A stretch of 64,000 bases of DNA, taken from positions 248,001 to 312,000 of the forward strand of contig JACGCN010000048.1 of assembly GCA_014905825.1 (NCBI GenBank). The letters are read 5' to 3'. The DNA comes from Lyophyllum atratum (taxonomy: Eukaryota; Basidiomycota; Agaricomycetes; Agaricales; Lyophyllaceae). This document shows, in pieces, positions 46,145 to 56,772 of the stretch; the stretch's first letter is position 1; every line of letters starts with the position of its first letter. Below the pieces are notes generated by a model. The model saw only the letters and a list, made by a program, of their open reading frames with translations. It ran no database searches and was not told the origin of the DNA. The translations under genes and the position numbers were made by a program.

Positions 46145-47715
46145 TTAGTATTTACCCTCAACAGCCTCCTGCAAAAGCTTGAGCGCAATCTCCGCAGAGC
46201 CCCACGACGACTGGAACCCATACCCCCCATGCCTACAAAACAATCATCAGCTACAGCCCCCCACACCAAGTCACAGACTCACCCATAATTAAACACAACA
46301 GGCACCATCCTCCCCATCCTCCCCCCCACCTTCCGCCACTCAACGTCCAGACGAACCCCACCCGTCCTCCCAGGCCTGAACCCACACCCCTCCTCAATGA
46401 CCAGGGGAAGCACATCCTCGATTGTCGGCGTCCGTTTCTCCCGCACCTCCGGCGGGGCAAGCTCGGGGCACATGGCGAAGGCGCGCTCGAGGATGTCGCG
46501 CGTGGTCTCGGGACGTGGTAGGGGGTACCAATCGTCCACTGTCGTCGTACCGCCCAGGATGACCTAAGCGCCCAACCTCGCGTCAGCACCCAAATAAAAA
46601 AACCACAAGACGGGCATGGGGGGAGGAGAGAAAGAAGGAAACAAGAGAGAGAAAAAACGCACATCCCCACTCCTCCGCGCAATAACATAAGTCCACCCCT
46701 CCTCCCTCCCCTCCGTCCTCCCAAAATCAATCCACGGCGCCCTCACAAGCACCGTCTGCCCCCTAATCGGATGCACCCCCCCATCCTCCACCCCGCCCAG
46801 GAACCTCGTGCCCAAGCCCGTGCACACCACCACCGCGTCCGGAGCCCCGCCAGAATCAGTCTGTCCCGGTTTGGCGCCGTACCCGGACTGCGATATGGAC
46901 TGGAAGACCCCGGCCCCGCCTTCGAGCACCTGAGCGATGTGCTGGACGGACCCGCGGACGAGCTGCCCGCCGGCGGCGAGGAAGCGCGAGGCGAGGTAGA
47001 GGAGGTAGTTGGGGGTGTCGATGGTTAGGGTGGTGAAGGAGGAGCCGTGGATTATGCCGGGGGGGAGGGTGTCTTGGGGGAGGAGTTTGTACTACGCGCG
47101 ATTGAGTATTTTGGAACAGTAAGGAGAAAGGGGAACGAAGAAGGTGAAGGAGAAGGAGAGGGAGGAAGAGACGCACGTCGGGCATACGGTCAAGGGGCGG
47201 AAGTAGCTTAAGATGGGAGTAATACTCCGTCTGCACAATCCGTTTGAAGTACTTCTCCGTCTCCGTCCCCGGCGCCGAGAGCTCCCACATCACAGCCAAC
47301 GTGTCCAGGTCCATCTCTTTGAATCTACCATCAGATCCCGTACAACCCAAAAACGGGACGATGGGGGAAACTCACTGTGCTGCCTCGCGTTCTCACTGAC
47401 ATTCAGGACATGGTGGGCGCCCTACGAGGATCAGTAAGTATACACGTACATGCACATCTTGAGACGAAGAGGGGGGGAGACGTACGGCCCACTGACTGGT
47501 ATACTTGGTCGTCTTCTCGTCCGTGGGCAACACCTCAGCAACGATCGACACCTCGAACCCCCCGCTCTCCTGCATCTTCACCGCCGTCGTCAGTCCCACC
47601 ACACCTACTCATCGTCAATACACAATACACAATACACACGGTGACTGTGGCGTTTGGGGAAGAAGGCCGCACCTGCGCCGAGCACGACTACGTTCTTACG
47701 TTCCTGCGAGCCCAT
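46145..47715 (-). CDS. DAO2: D-amino-acid oxidase, copy B
   Basis: Exons: 47715-47673, 47604-47486, 47421-47376, 47316-47177, 47091-46663, 46563-46283, 46232-46145; 381 aa. Same enzyme family as copy A, with matching VLGAGVVGLTTAVKM, SQWAGAHHVLNVSEN, VVCTGLGTRFLGGVED, PIRGQTVLVRAPW, WYPLPRPETTRDILERA, EEGCGFRPGRTGGVRLD and NYGHGGYGFQSSWGSAE. It differs by a glycine-rich insertion before the VVVC strand (around FQSISQSGYGAKPGQ) and by lacking the intron that copy A has inside the DDWYP codon run. The five preceding introns and the last one are at the same positions in both, so the pair arose by tandem duplication followed by intron gain or loss. GC content is clearly higher than in copy A. The C-terminus AVEGKY carries no PTS1. 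Confidence 0.92.
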
Positions 47716-48007
47716 GTCAGTTGTGGTGAGGTCGTTATCGGAGGGTGAGTGGCAAGTTAGGAGTCGTATGGCGGGATTTTTGTATAGATAGACACGGATC
47801 AGCGGGCCGGGGGATATGAAAGGAACGATCAGTGTCAGTCATGCTTGGCACTGGCAGCGATCTTCCCGACTGGCAACAATCGTATCGGATCATATGTATG
47901 TACATGGCGGGAGGACTGGCAACTTGAGACTCAGAATCGAAAGAAAAAATTCAGGGTATCTATACGCATTCTAAGATAATATATGTCCAACACACCAACG
48001 CGTGCCC

Positions 48008-49415
48008 CTACTCGCTTTTATCCGAGTCCTCTCCTCCATTCACCACCATCCTCGCCCCCTTCTCCTTCTCCTTGCTCAGCCTTTTCGCACGCGCGAACAT
48101 GCCCACCTCCCTGTCCCGGATAAAGTTAATCGTGACCATCGGCCACGACGGGTGCGACGGGATGCTATCATAAAACTCGGGCGCGAGGGCGCGGAGCGCG
48201 GGGAGGCGCGTCCACGGGATGGACGGGAAGTCGTGGTGTTCGTTGTGGTACCCCACCTATCAGTCAAATCAAAACCCGTATCAGTATCTTACGAAGGGTG
48301 TGGAAGGGGAAGGGAAGAAGGGGAAGGAACGTACATTATAAGCCAGCACATTAAGCGGCCCATAATAACTAAACGTCTCCTGCGGCATCCCATCCCACAA
48401 ATAATGCTCCGCGATGAAATGGCCCGCGCACGGGTGTAGACTCCCCGCGAAGAAGCTGCTCGCGATGAGGTAGATGAGGGGGCGCGCGCCGAAGGTCGCG
48501 ACGAGGGTGTAGTCGAAGAGGAGTTCGACGATGAGGTTGAGGAGGTGCCACCGAGTGGGGCGTTGGGAGCGCACGAAGCCTGGGCGGAGGGCGTAGAACA
48601 GGATTTGGAAGGTTCTGGGGGAGGGTGTTAGTGTGTAAGTGGGGAATGGGGGGTGGACGTACGCGAAGAAGACCTTGCCGAGGACGTTGTTGAGGCAGAG
48701 TAGTTCGAGGCGGGTGGGGAGGTCGGTGTCTATTCCGTCCTGGCCCATGAATTTATGATGCTCTATGTGGTATCCCTGCTCACCGTCAGCGCGTTCAATA
48801 TGATACATCGAAGGGGGGGAGAACTTACCTTGAAAGCAGCAGAGTATGGAATCCCGATGGGAAGATTCGCGAATATTGCGAGTAATTTATTCGGTGCGAT
48901 GCTCTGGAACGCGAGGTTGTGTGTGATCTCGTGGATTGCAAGGAACAAATTATGGTTGGCTGTTCCGCCGATGGCATACGCGCAGAAGATGAATAGCGGG
49001 GATAGCGTCGGGGTATGGCGAAGGGCGATAGCGACGCCTATTTGGAGCGCCACCACCAGAAGCACGACGTATTTGGTGAGTGGCTCGTGTCCCATCAGTT
49101 TCGTGACCTGCAGGGGAGGAAGTGGTTAGGAACGCGACCCATGATGCGGGGAGACTTGTACGTACCTCGGGGTGTGCCTTCATGATGGCCGTCCTCCGCG
49201 TCCGGTGTGGCTCTTCCGTCATGAGCCAGAGAAAGTCCGAGGGGTCCTGGGGAGGGGCGGGGTATACGCTGGCATTGGTGTCGCCGGTGGGGAGGAACGT
49301 GCGACGCGGCGACCGTTTGCCCTCGGTGAGGGAGTCCGCGCCTCCGAACAGGCTGAAGTCTGCGGGGTGGTTAGAATGGTGCAGACTGTGTCGCATGGAA
49401 CTCACTGATTGACAT
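48008..49415 (-). CDS. DES1: Sphingolipid delta-4 desaturase (dihydroceramide desaturase)
   Basis: Exons: 49415-49406, 49359-49166, 49107-48829, 48775-48663, 48614-48335, 48256-48008; 374 aa. An ER membrane di-iron enzyme introducing the trans delta-4 double bond into dihydroceramide. The N-terminal DES domain is clear (DFLWLMTEEPHRTRR..IMKAHPEV). The three histidine boxes are HEITH at 127-131, HIEHH at 164-168 and HNEHH at 296-300. Hydrophobic spans (YVVLLVVALQIGVAIAL, LFIFCAYAIGG, LIVELLFDYTLVATFG) lie between them. The C-terminal end is charged, without an obvious KKxx signal. It shares a 317-bp head-to-head promoter with the SREBP-type gene, including an exact ATCACGTGA site, so sterol- or hypoxia-linked control is plausible. 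The start is fixed by a 10-nt first exon (MSI) before the intron and family N-termini. Identification is firm. Confidence 0.95.
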
Positions 49416-49637
49416 GGTCGTGTCAATGAACGAGCTCGAAAGTTACCGTCATTGCCGCTTGGCCCGAAATTGATTATTACGTAATAAATGAATGCTCTTC
49501 GTTAGCTCCCCCTGAACCGACGAGCAAATGAGGCCATAAATTCCTTATTTCACAGACTCTCTTTCCACTTTCCATCGAGGATACGGCGGTTGGCTGTGCA
49601 CCGTACGAGGAGCCAAGACTTGGAGCAGTGGAAAGTG

Positions 49638-49646
49638 ATCACGTGA
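49638..49646. promoter_or_regulatory. ATCACGTGA E-box/SRE in the DES1-SRE1 bidirectional promoter
   Basis: Exactly the 9-bp E-box that SREBP-family bHLH factors bind because of their Tyr in the basic region (ERRYR). It lies 223 bp before the desaturase ATG and 87 bp before the bHLH gene ATG. Use by Sre1 is inferred. Confidence 0.55.
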
Positions 49647-49732
49647 CAAAAATAAATGGCCTGATCTCAAGGTCAGACCACACCAAAGTCCCTGGCGCCA
49701 TATAGCTTGACCAGCGACCACCATCATCGACG

Positions 49733-52670
49733 ATGGACTTTTCAGCGCCGTCCCCGTCGTCCAGCTCAGACTCACGCTCATCCTACTCACCACGCCTCAT
49801 GTCCTCAGACCTCGGCCTAGACCCTTCCGATCCACTAAATCTCCTCCTGCACAACACTTCGCAATCCCACAGTGGAAATTCGTCTATGGAAGATTCCTCG
49901 CAGGAAGGCGGCAGCCCACCAGACTGGTCCCAGCTCTCGTCTCTCTGGCCAGACCAGGATTTCGGCGGCCAGGCTAAACCCTACTCTGACATGATGGACT
50001 TCAGCGAGCTGGCCTCCCTTTCCATGGACGTCGACTTTGGCAACGCAATTGCCATCGAGCCAAGCGCACTCCATTTCAACCCTATAAAATACAACAACAT
50101 CAACACAAATTACTCGTACAGCCCCCATACCCCCTCGTACAACGACGACCTACTTGCGGCCCATTTTCCTTTCACCTTCCAGCCCAACTCGCCCTCTACC
50201 TCGTCTCACCAGTCGTCACAGGGCGGCCGTAGGTTGAGCATAACGTCCTCATCGTCCGCTTCCTTATCTCCCGCTCACGAATCGACGGTACCAAGCCCTG
50301 TAACCGCCAAACGCCCCGAGTTTCCCCCCACCTATGCAAACACTGATGATACCCCTGTGACGCTCCCTACCGATGCAGCATCCCAGCTCGCGGAACGGGT
50401 CCGCCAATCCGCCGGCGTTATGCTTGCCCTCCCCATGAATGCCCAACTCCAGGCGCACGAAAATCAACAAGCACTCCTCTCAGGTACACCATTACTATTT
50501 CTTTTCTAGAGACTTGACTAATCTACCTTTTACTATACAGCTCTCGCCACAAGAGCCCCACCACCCTACCCAAACTCCTATCCCCGCCTCCCCCGGCACA
50601 TCTCCCAATCCGTCAAATCCGTCCTCCACAGTCTCCTCCGGCCGCCTCAACACCCCACCTTCCACACCCTCCCCACCCCCCATGTCCGCGCCAGCGCCAG
50701 CCCCCGCCCAAGCCCAAGCCCCAGCACGCCCGAAAACGAGCCACACTACGATCGAGCGGCGGTATCGCACGAACCTCAATGCGCGCATAACAAAGCCTGC
50801 GCATGGCCGTCCCCGCGCTGCGTGTCGTGGAGGACCGCGAGGGCGGCGCAAGAAGCGCGCGCCGAACAAGGTGCTGGTGTCCGGCGACCCCCTCAACGGA
50901 GACGTCGTCAGTGCGAACGGCGTCGGTCGACGTCATTGACGAGCGGGGGTTCGTGGGACGGCGTAAAGGTGGCAAGGAAGTGCAGTAAAGCGAATGTGCT
51001 GGGGAAGGCGGTGGAGTATATCCGGGTGCTGAAGAAGCGGGAGGGGAGGCTGAAGGCTGAGCAGGCGGGGTTGAAGTCGTTGGTGGCGGGGCTCGTGGGT
51101 GGGCCGGCGTTGCTGAGGGAGTGGGAGAGGGAGTGGAGGGAGATGTTTGGGGGGGGAGGAGAAGGATGAGGTGGAGGGTGAGATGGAGGGTGAAGGGGAT
51201 GAGGACGACTCGGAGGAGGAACAGGAGGATGAGGATGAGGGGGGGAGGAAGAGGAAGAGGGGGAAGACGACGGCTGTTGGTTGTGGCGCCTGCGAAGCAG
51301 GAGAAGAAGGAGAAGAAGCCTGTGCAGGGGGCGGATGGTGTTGTACCGGAGAAACGCAAGCGTGGGCGCCCAAGGAAGGTCATCGCTCCCCGTCGTACCC
51401 CCCCAGTTCCCCGTTCAGGACCAGAAGATGGAGCACGAGCAAGCCCAGGGCCCCGCAGCAGTACCTCCTCGCGACATTCGCGCTCTTCTCGTTCTTCAAC
51501 TCCCCTTTGACATCGTCCGCCCCACCTGCTTCCCACGTCCATACTGGGACCGTCTTGAACGGCTCTGCAAGCCACGATCGAGGGGGGAGCCACGTGGGGA
51601 GTGAGCGAGTACATGCAGATGTTCCATCTCCTCGTCTCGGTCGTCGTGCTCCTCAGCTTCGTGTCCAGCTGGGCCGGCTTCAGCTTCACACTCGGCAGGT
51701 CCCTCCGCAGTGGGTCCGTCCTCAACTTTGCCCGCGGGAACAGGAGGGAGAAACGGACGAAGAGCGACTGGGTCCGGTTGGGCGAGGAGTGTGTTTGTCG
51801 GGTATGTCGTCTAGCTTGCTCCCATTTCCCATGGCGCAGACTGATATAACGCCGTCTCTTGTAGCATCAAGCGAAGTATCGTTGTGGTCGCGCATCCAGA
51901 TATACCACCATATATCCTCCTCCCACACCACGAGCGTCCAGGAACTTACCACAGCTGCGGTTAACGCTCTACGGTGCTGGTGGCATCCACGTCTTTGGGG
52001 GTCTCGTCAGAGCCAGGGCTCGCGCAGTCTGGCCTCTGCCAAATCTCGGGCGGGGTCACAGAGTCTCACCGGGGCAAACACATACGAGCGCATGGTTCTC
52101 GAGGAGATGACGCTTGACGCCGCCTTCGAACGCCTCGCACCTCTCAGCGACGAGGAAAAGGCACTTACACCGATGCAGCTCCTGGCTACCTCCCTCATAC
52201 GCGAGCGCATACGCTCCCACCTCGGCGTCCTATTCGTCAGGAGCGTGAACGGCGAGGAGGACGTGCAGGACAAGGGCGCGGAGGAGCGGGAGACTCTCGA
52301 GCGGGAGCGGACGATCGAAGCTGCGAAAGAGCTGGGCGGGGGTGTGGGTGAGCTTGGGCGGAGGCTGGAGCAAGTGTGGAAGGTCTCTGTCTCTGTCTCT
52401 GCCGGGCTCGAATACGCTGGGGAAGAAGAGAGTGCGGAGGGGGAGTTGTTGGTGGCGCTCGTGCTGCACCGTAGGGTGTTCCGAGCGGATGGGAATGGGG
52501 ATGGTGCGTCGGCGCTGATGAGCCCGCCGGGGAAGGAGGCGGATGCGGGGATGTTGAGGAGGGCGCTGGGGAGTAGGGTGTTTGAGGAGGAGGCGGTGTT
52601 GGAGGATGCGAGGGATAGGGCGGTGGATATGGTTGTTGAGCTGGAGAGGAGGAGTGTTGGGTTGGATTGA
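49733..52670 (+). CDS. SRE1: SREBP-type bHLH transcription factor (Sre1-like), reading frame repeatedly disrupted
   Basis: Exon 1 is 49733-50483 (about 250 clean codons, Ser/Pro/Asp-rich activation region). Exon 2 starts at 50541. The bHLH basic region is SHTTIERRYRTNLNARI, with the SREBP-diagnostic Tyr. Helix 1 continues SLRMAVPALRVVEDRE; loop and helix 2 are VDVIDERGFV then DGVKVARKCSKANVLGKAVEY and IRVLKKREGRLKAEQA, followed by acidic and KRKRGRPRK segments and a membrane helix (FHLLVSVVVLLSFVSSW, about 51623-51673). These parts lie in three different frames. One-base shifts are needed near 50545, 50790, 50847, 50910, 50956, 51150, 51275, 51440, 51600 and again after 51865. An intron 51802-51864 is likely. 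Order and content match basidiomycete SREBPs, membrane-anchored precursors released by proteolysis under low sterol or oxygen. Either the consensus sequence is faulty here or the gene is decaying. The last 190 codons to 52670 are open. Confidence 0.72.
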
Positions 52671-53624
52671 TTACTGGGTGATGGCTTGGATATTGGTTTG
52701 TTATACGTGCGCGCGCTCTGATCCCTTGATTTATTTTTCTGTTATTCTTGTTTGTTATACCTTACCACATTCCCAAAGTATGTAGTATGTACTGCGATCA
52801 GTTGCTTGTAGTAGATGAGGTTACGCGAATCGGATAGAATTCGCTGCCAATGCCACCACGTGATAAGCTCTTATCCTGCCACCGCGCCGCTGCAGTTAAA
52901 GTTACGGGCCACGCAGGCGCCCACAGCCACCTACGTCGTTATACATTCTTTTCAATCCATGTGCTGATCCTCCTTCCTTCTTCTAGAAATGTGTGCCTTG
53001 GTCCCTCTTCCTCATGCTTGTGTCGGAGGATGCCATTCATTAACACCTCCCCAGATAGACATATCCCCTGATGATGATTACCTATGATGATCAGACTCGT
53101 ACGACACCACTCGCGACTGCTACGGCCGCCTCCTTGTCTACCGATGTCCAAACGGCGAGCGGGCGCCTACCACTCCGGCGCATTATGGGGTGTCCACCCG
53201 GCGTGATCATGATCGCCTCCTCGAGAACCGCTATCCAAAAGGCGTTTCAGCCTATGATGACTCGGATGCATTGCACCCATGGGCGGTACGCCGAAGCCAT
53301 CCAATACCCTGCACAGAAATAGTGAGTCCAGGAATGCGACCTATCAATCATTGTTGCGGTCCCGAGTACCCTGGTACAGCGGCTGGGTGGGTCCTGATCA
53401 ACAACGAACAAAGGTGTACACACGTCCCCGGGCGGAATTGACTCGCCCAGACCTAGATTCGGACCTGTCGCGGCCCGTAAAAGCAGCGAAGACGTTTCGA
53501 TCTGAGCGTCTTCTCACCCAATTGAGCTTTATCCACTTCTTCTGCCATTGGCAGGTGCTTTGCTGCTGTTACGCCCGTACCACCACCACCACCACTACCA
53601 CCCCCACTGCTACGTATTGTCGTT
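52671..53624. other. Intergenic before hydrolase A, with an ACC microsatellite
   Basis: About 950 bases. An imperfect ACC-triplet tract occupies roughly 53578-53605, just upstream of the hydrolase start. No gene or RNA seen. Confidence 0.5.
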
Positions 53625-55216
53625 ATGCCGCACGTTCAGATAAACTCACCTACGGGCGCCGTCGAGCTGCACTACTGCATAGCAACGCCTACCAATCATT
53701 CCAGCTCTACTATCGATGCTCATTTACCATGTATACTCTTCCTACACTCAGGATATGCAGGCCAGGAAATCTTCGAGAGTAAGTCTCCCTCCCAATTCCC
53801 TAAGACATGACACTCTTAGCTGACTGCGCCCGTCCGTCCACGCAGTGCAGTTCTGCGACCCCAGGCTAAGAACGCAGTTCAACCTTATTGGAGTCGACAT
53901 GAGAGGATACGGCCTTACGAAGGGCACCATCACCCAGCAGGAATACGGCCCCGCTGATTCCGCTGACGATATTCACCGATTCCTCGTGAGTACCCGGCTA
54001 CCTTATCCGTCCCGACGCCCACCTTCTGTCCATTCCGCTGAGCACTCACGATTCTTCGTTTCTTTTGTGTGTTTCCAGAAAGCACTCAATCTCCCTCCCA
54101 TACACATATTCGGCCTTGCGATCGGGTGTTGTGTCGGCTTGGAACTCGCGGCGAACCACCCTGATCTCGTGCTCTCCCTCACGCTTTGCTCGCCGCTTCC
54201 TGCGACCGAGGTAAGAACGGCCCTACTTACATCTTGCACGCCCGTTTCAGGTGGCTTCGGATGAGCAATTTTCCGATGCTGACTATCATTATGGTGCTTC
54301 CTCAGCCAGAAGACATCGCGGCCGGGCGGCTTGAGGTGTATCATTTGTGGGTGGAGGCTTTCAACCACGACGGTACCGGCCCGTCCATCGATACGGACCA
54401 CAACGTGCTGAATGATTTATTACACGGCGCGCAACAGTTATGCTTCAACAACGAGAGCAACCGTTTGACTGTGGCGTGCGTAGGGCTCCTGGCGTAATTT
54501 CTTCGCTGTTCATTGATGATTACGCGTTCCATCCATCTAGTATGTCCAACAGCGGCCTCCAGCACGCAATAATGAACCGGGCTGGCTCCCCCGCCAAGCT
54601 AAAACTATCCTACCACGCGTCCGTCGGGTGGTTCCTTACCCGGAGACCACAGTCTCGCGAGGCCCCTTGCCAAGGTGCGCTTCTTCCCCCGATGACACGC
54701 TTCTTCAGAAACTGATCCCCGTCTCCCTTCCTTGTGATTATGGACATAATCAGATCAACTGCCCAATACAGCTTATACACTGCGAGGACGATGTTGCGTA
54801 CCCCCTGCGGTACGCGGAGGAACTGGAGGAGCAGCTGCGGGACGCCGGTTATCGCGGATGTTAGGCTGTGTGAAGTGTCTGGGCCCCACTATGGGAACGT
54901 CGTGAATCCACAAGCGTGAGTTGACATAAACCAGCTTCTTCGCCGCTCGGATAGGTACCAACAGTCACTGATGATCCATGATCCTTGCCTTGCGCTTTCT
55001 TCCAGAATCAACGCGATACTTCTCGACCACGTTCTCTCCGTGGGGAATGGCACTGGGAACGGTAACGGTAGCAGTAGCGTGCCCCGCTATCCGCCGGAGC
55101 GCGAACGACACCAGGACGAACACATCGACTGCTTGAAGATGCCCACGCCGTTTACGTCGAGACTCGCTAAATATGGATACGATCCACACGACGGCGAATC
55201 CGACTCCGATTGCTGA
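53625..55216 (+). CDS. Alpha/beta-hydrolase-fold protein, copy A (two frameshifts, nucleophile replaced)
   Basis: Exons: 53625-53778, 53846-53985, 54079-54210, 54306-54475, 54541-54674, 54754-54915, 55006-55216; about 366 aa after allowing two one-base insertions (near 54643 and 54856). Those positions are inferred from exon lengths and phase against copy B. Fold landmarks: a first strand before ILFLHSGYAGQE, VDMRGYGLTKG, the nucleophile elbow FGLAIGCCVGLELA, SLTLCSPLPATE, and a late HCEDDVAYPLRYAEEL strand. The elbow has Ala where hydrolases carry Ser; copy B has Ser (AVSIGT). So copy A may be catalytically dead even without the shifts. The C-terminus is acidic (HDGESDSDC), as in copy B. Substrate unknown. 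All six intron positions match copy B on the opposite strand at 59.0-60.5 kb. Confidence 0.75.
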
Positions 55217-56772
55217 TCGTGCACCCCTGCAATTGACTGGCTCATCCATAGACATACCATGCCAGACCTGTCTATTTCCCACCTACCCCACATTGGACTT
55301 GTATATCACTCTCCTCTATGACTATCTATTCATATATCGGCTACGCATGCCCAGTGACTCTCGTTAGGCGCGGTGCTTGAGTCACTGCCGATGCTGCGTA
55401 TGTATTTTTAGTATTTATAATTATAGAAACACCTCGCCCTGCTTTGGCCTACCCTGCGAAGAATGATACCTACCACGGCAATTTGCTCGTACCATCTACG
55501 AGTATATGAGGAATGCCTACTGTCTTGAAATAGCATTGGCTCGATGACAGGAAGCCTAAGTCTAATGCCCATGACTTAAACAACACTTCTACGCACGGGT
55601 AGCGGCTAAGTAGAGTCATTTCATACATGACTGAGCTGTTTATATTGCTCGTCCTAAGCTCATATTATCCTCTCATATCCCGACGCCTTGCATGTTCATG
55701 TTAACTCAATGGGTCGCGAGCGATGTCGGAGAGAGCTCGAGTACCTCTAGAGGCAAAGCCATTGCAAGTTAAGAAAAGCGTCGATGGTACGTCTCTCAAG
55801 ACTCAAGTCTCAGAGTCGAAGGCGCTGTGATGAGAAAGCAAGTCAAAAAGATAAATCAGGATCACATATAGCAGCAACTTGTTTCGATCAAGTGACCTCG
55901 GGGTTCAAATAACCTAGAGCGGTACATATGGGCCCCGCGCGCTTCCAGCTGCGCCATGCTGCTGTTAAGAACAAGTGTATAATTGTTAGATTGGAGCATG
56001 TATGCGCGGGTAGACGATGCTCGGGGTTTTGCGCGTCTGGTCCTTGAAACAGTGAGGTTGCGCTAGGCCGAGTGATAAGCTTGGATGTCTGGCGGGTCGA
56101 TGTTATTCGGTTCTGGGACAGAGTAGGTGTACCGGTTGTACTCGAGAAGTTGTTCCCGGGTGGTAGCAGCCGATCTATCAGCTCCAATTCTAGGCTCACA
56201 GTAGCGAGGACGGCGAAAAGTAAAAGAAGCTTCGGGTGGACCTTCGCAAACGTCCTGGACAACCAGGCAGAGGCTGATGGGGAATGTTAATTTCAGAATG
56301 GAAGGGGCCGATCAGGCATACAACAGAGGGAGAGATGATGCTAAAGACTGTCGCAAAATATGTCACGTAAACCTTTCGGATAGGGCGTGTCGCGTACGGG
56401 CGTATGGCTGAGAAACCCCATAAAAGATTGACTCCCGAAAAACGACGTAGCGTCGATTTCGCGATTTCAACCATGAAAAGCCTTGGCAGGGAGAGAAGAC
56501 GAATTGCGAATTCCTCTTCTCAAATAACGGTCTCTTTCCCCTAGATTTCTCATTCCTCCCTGGTAAATTGAAAGCGGAGGTTTTACCCTACATCCCGTGA
56601 GCGTGATGTCATGATTTGTGGCTTTGGCCGGAACTTGGGCATGAGATATCGCAGCCTGCACTGTTATGTGCATGCCGGGTCTCCGAGCGGAACACCTGAA
56701 ATGCCTCGTTTCCCCAGCCTAGAATCCGGCATCTAATCATCCGGAAGCTGGACATGAGGCTTGGTTTGAATA
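55217..56772. other. Gap between convergent hydrolase A and GPI3, carrying tRNA-iMet
   Basis: About 1.55 kb. Apart from the initiator tRNA gene at 55869-55963 I find no supported coding exon. Open frames here run over the tRNA or lack coding character. Confidence 0.5.
55869..55963 (-). tRNA. Initiator tRNA-Met (CAT) with a 22-nt intron
   Basis: Acceptor stem AGCAGCA/TGCTGCT is perfect with discriminator A. The D-arm is GCGC/GCGC with an 8-nt loop. The anticodon stem CGGGG/CCCCG encloses CCCATA-A, with CAT as anticodon. The T-arm ACTTG/CAAGT has the loop ATCGAAA, in which A54 and A60 mark initiator tRNAs. The sequence body closely follows the fungal initiator (GCGCGCGGGGCCCATA, then CCCCGAGGTCACT). 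The intron spans 55905-55926, after position 37. Mature length is 73 nt. Confidence 0.92.

Noticed and set aside
55888..56262. 124-codon minus frame with a hydrophobic start
   Set aside because: It reads through the initiator tRNA gene and lacks splice or family support.
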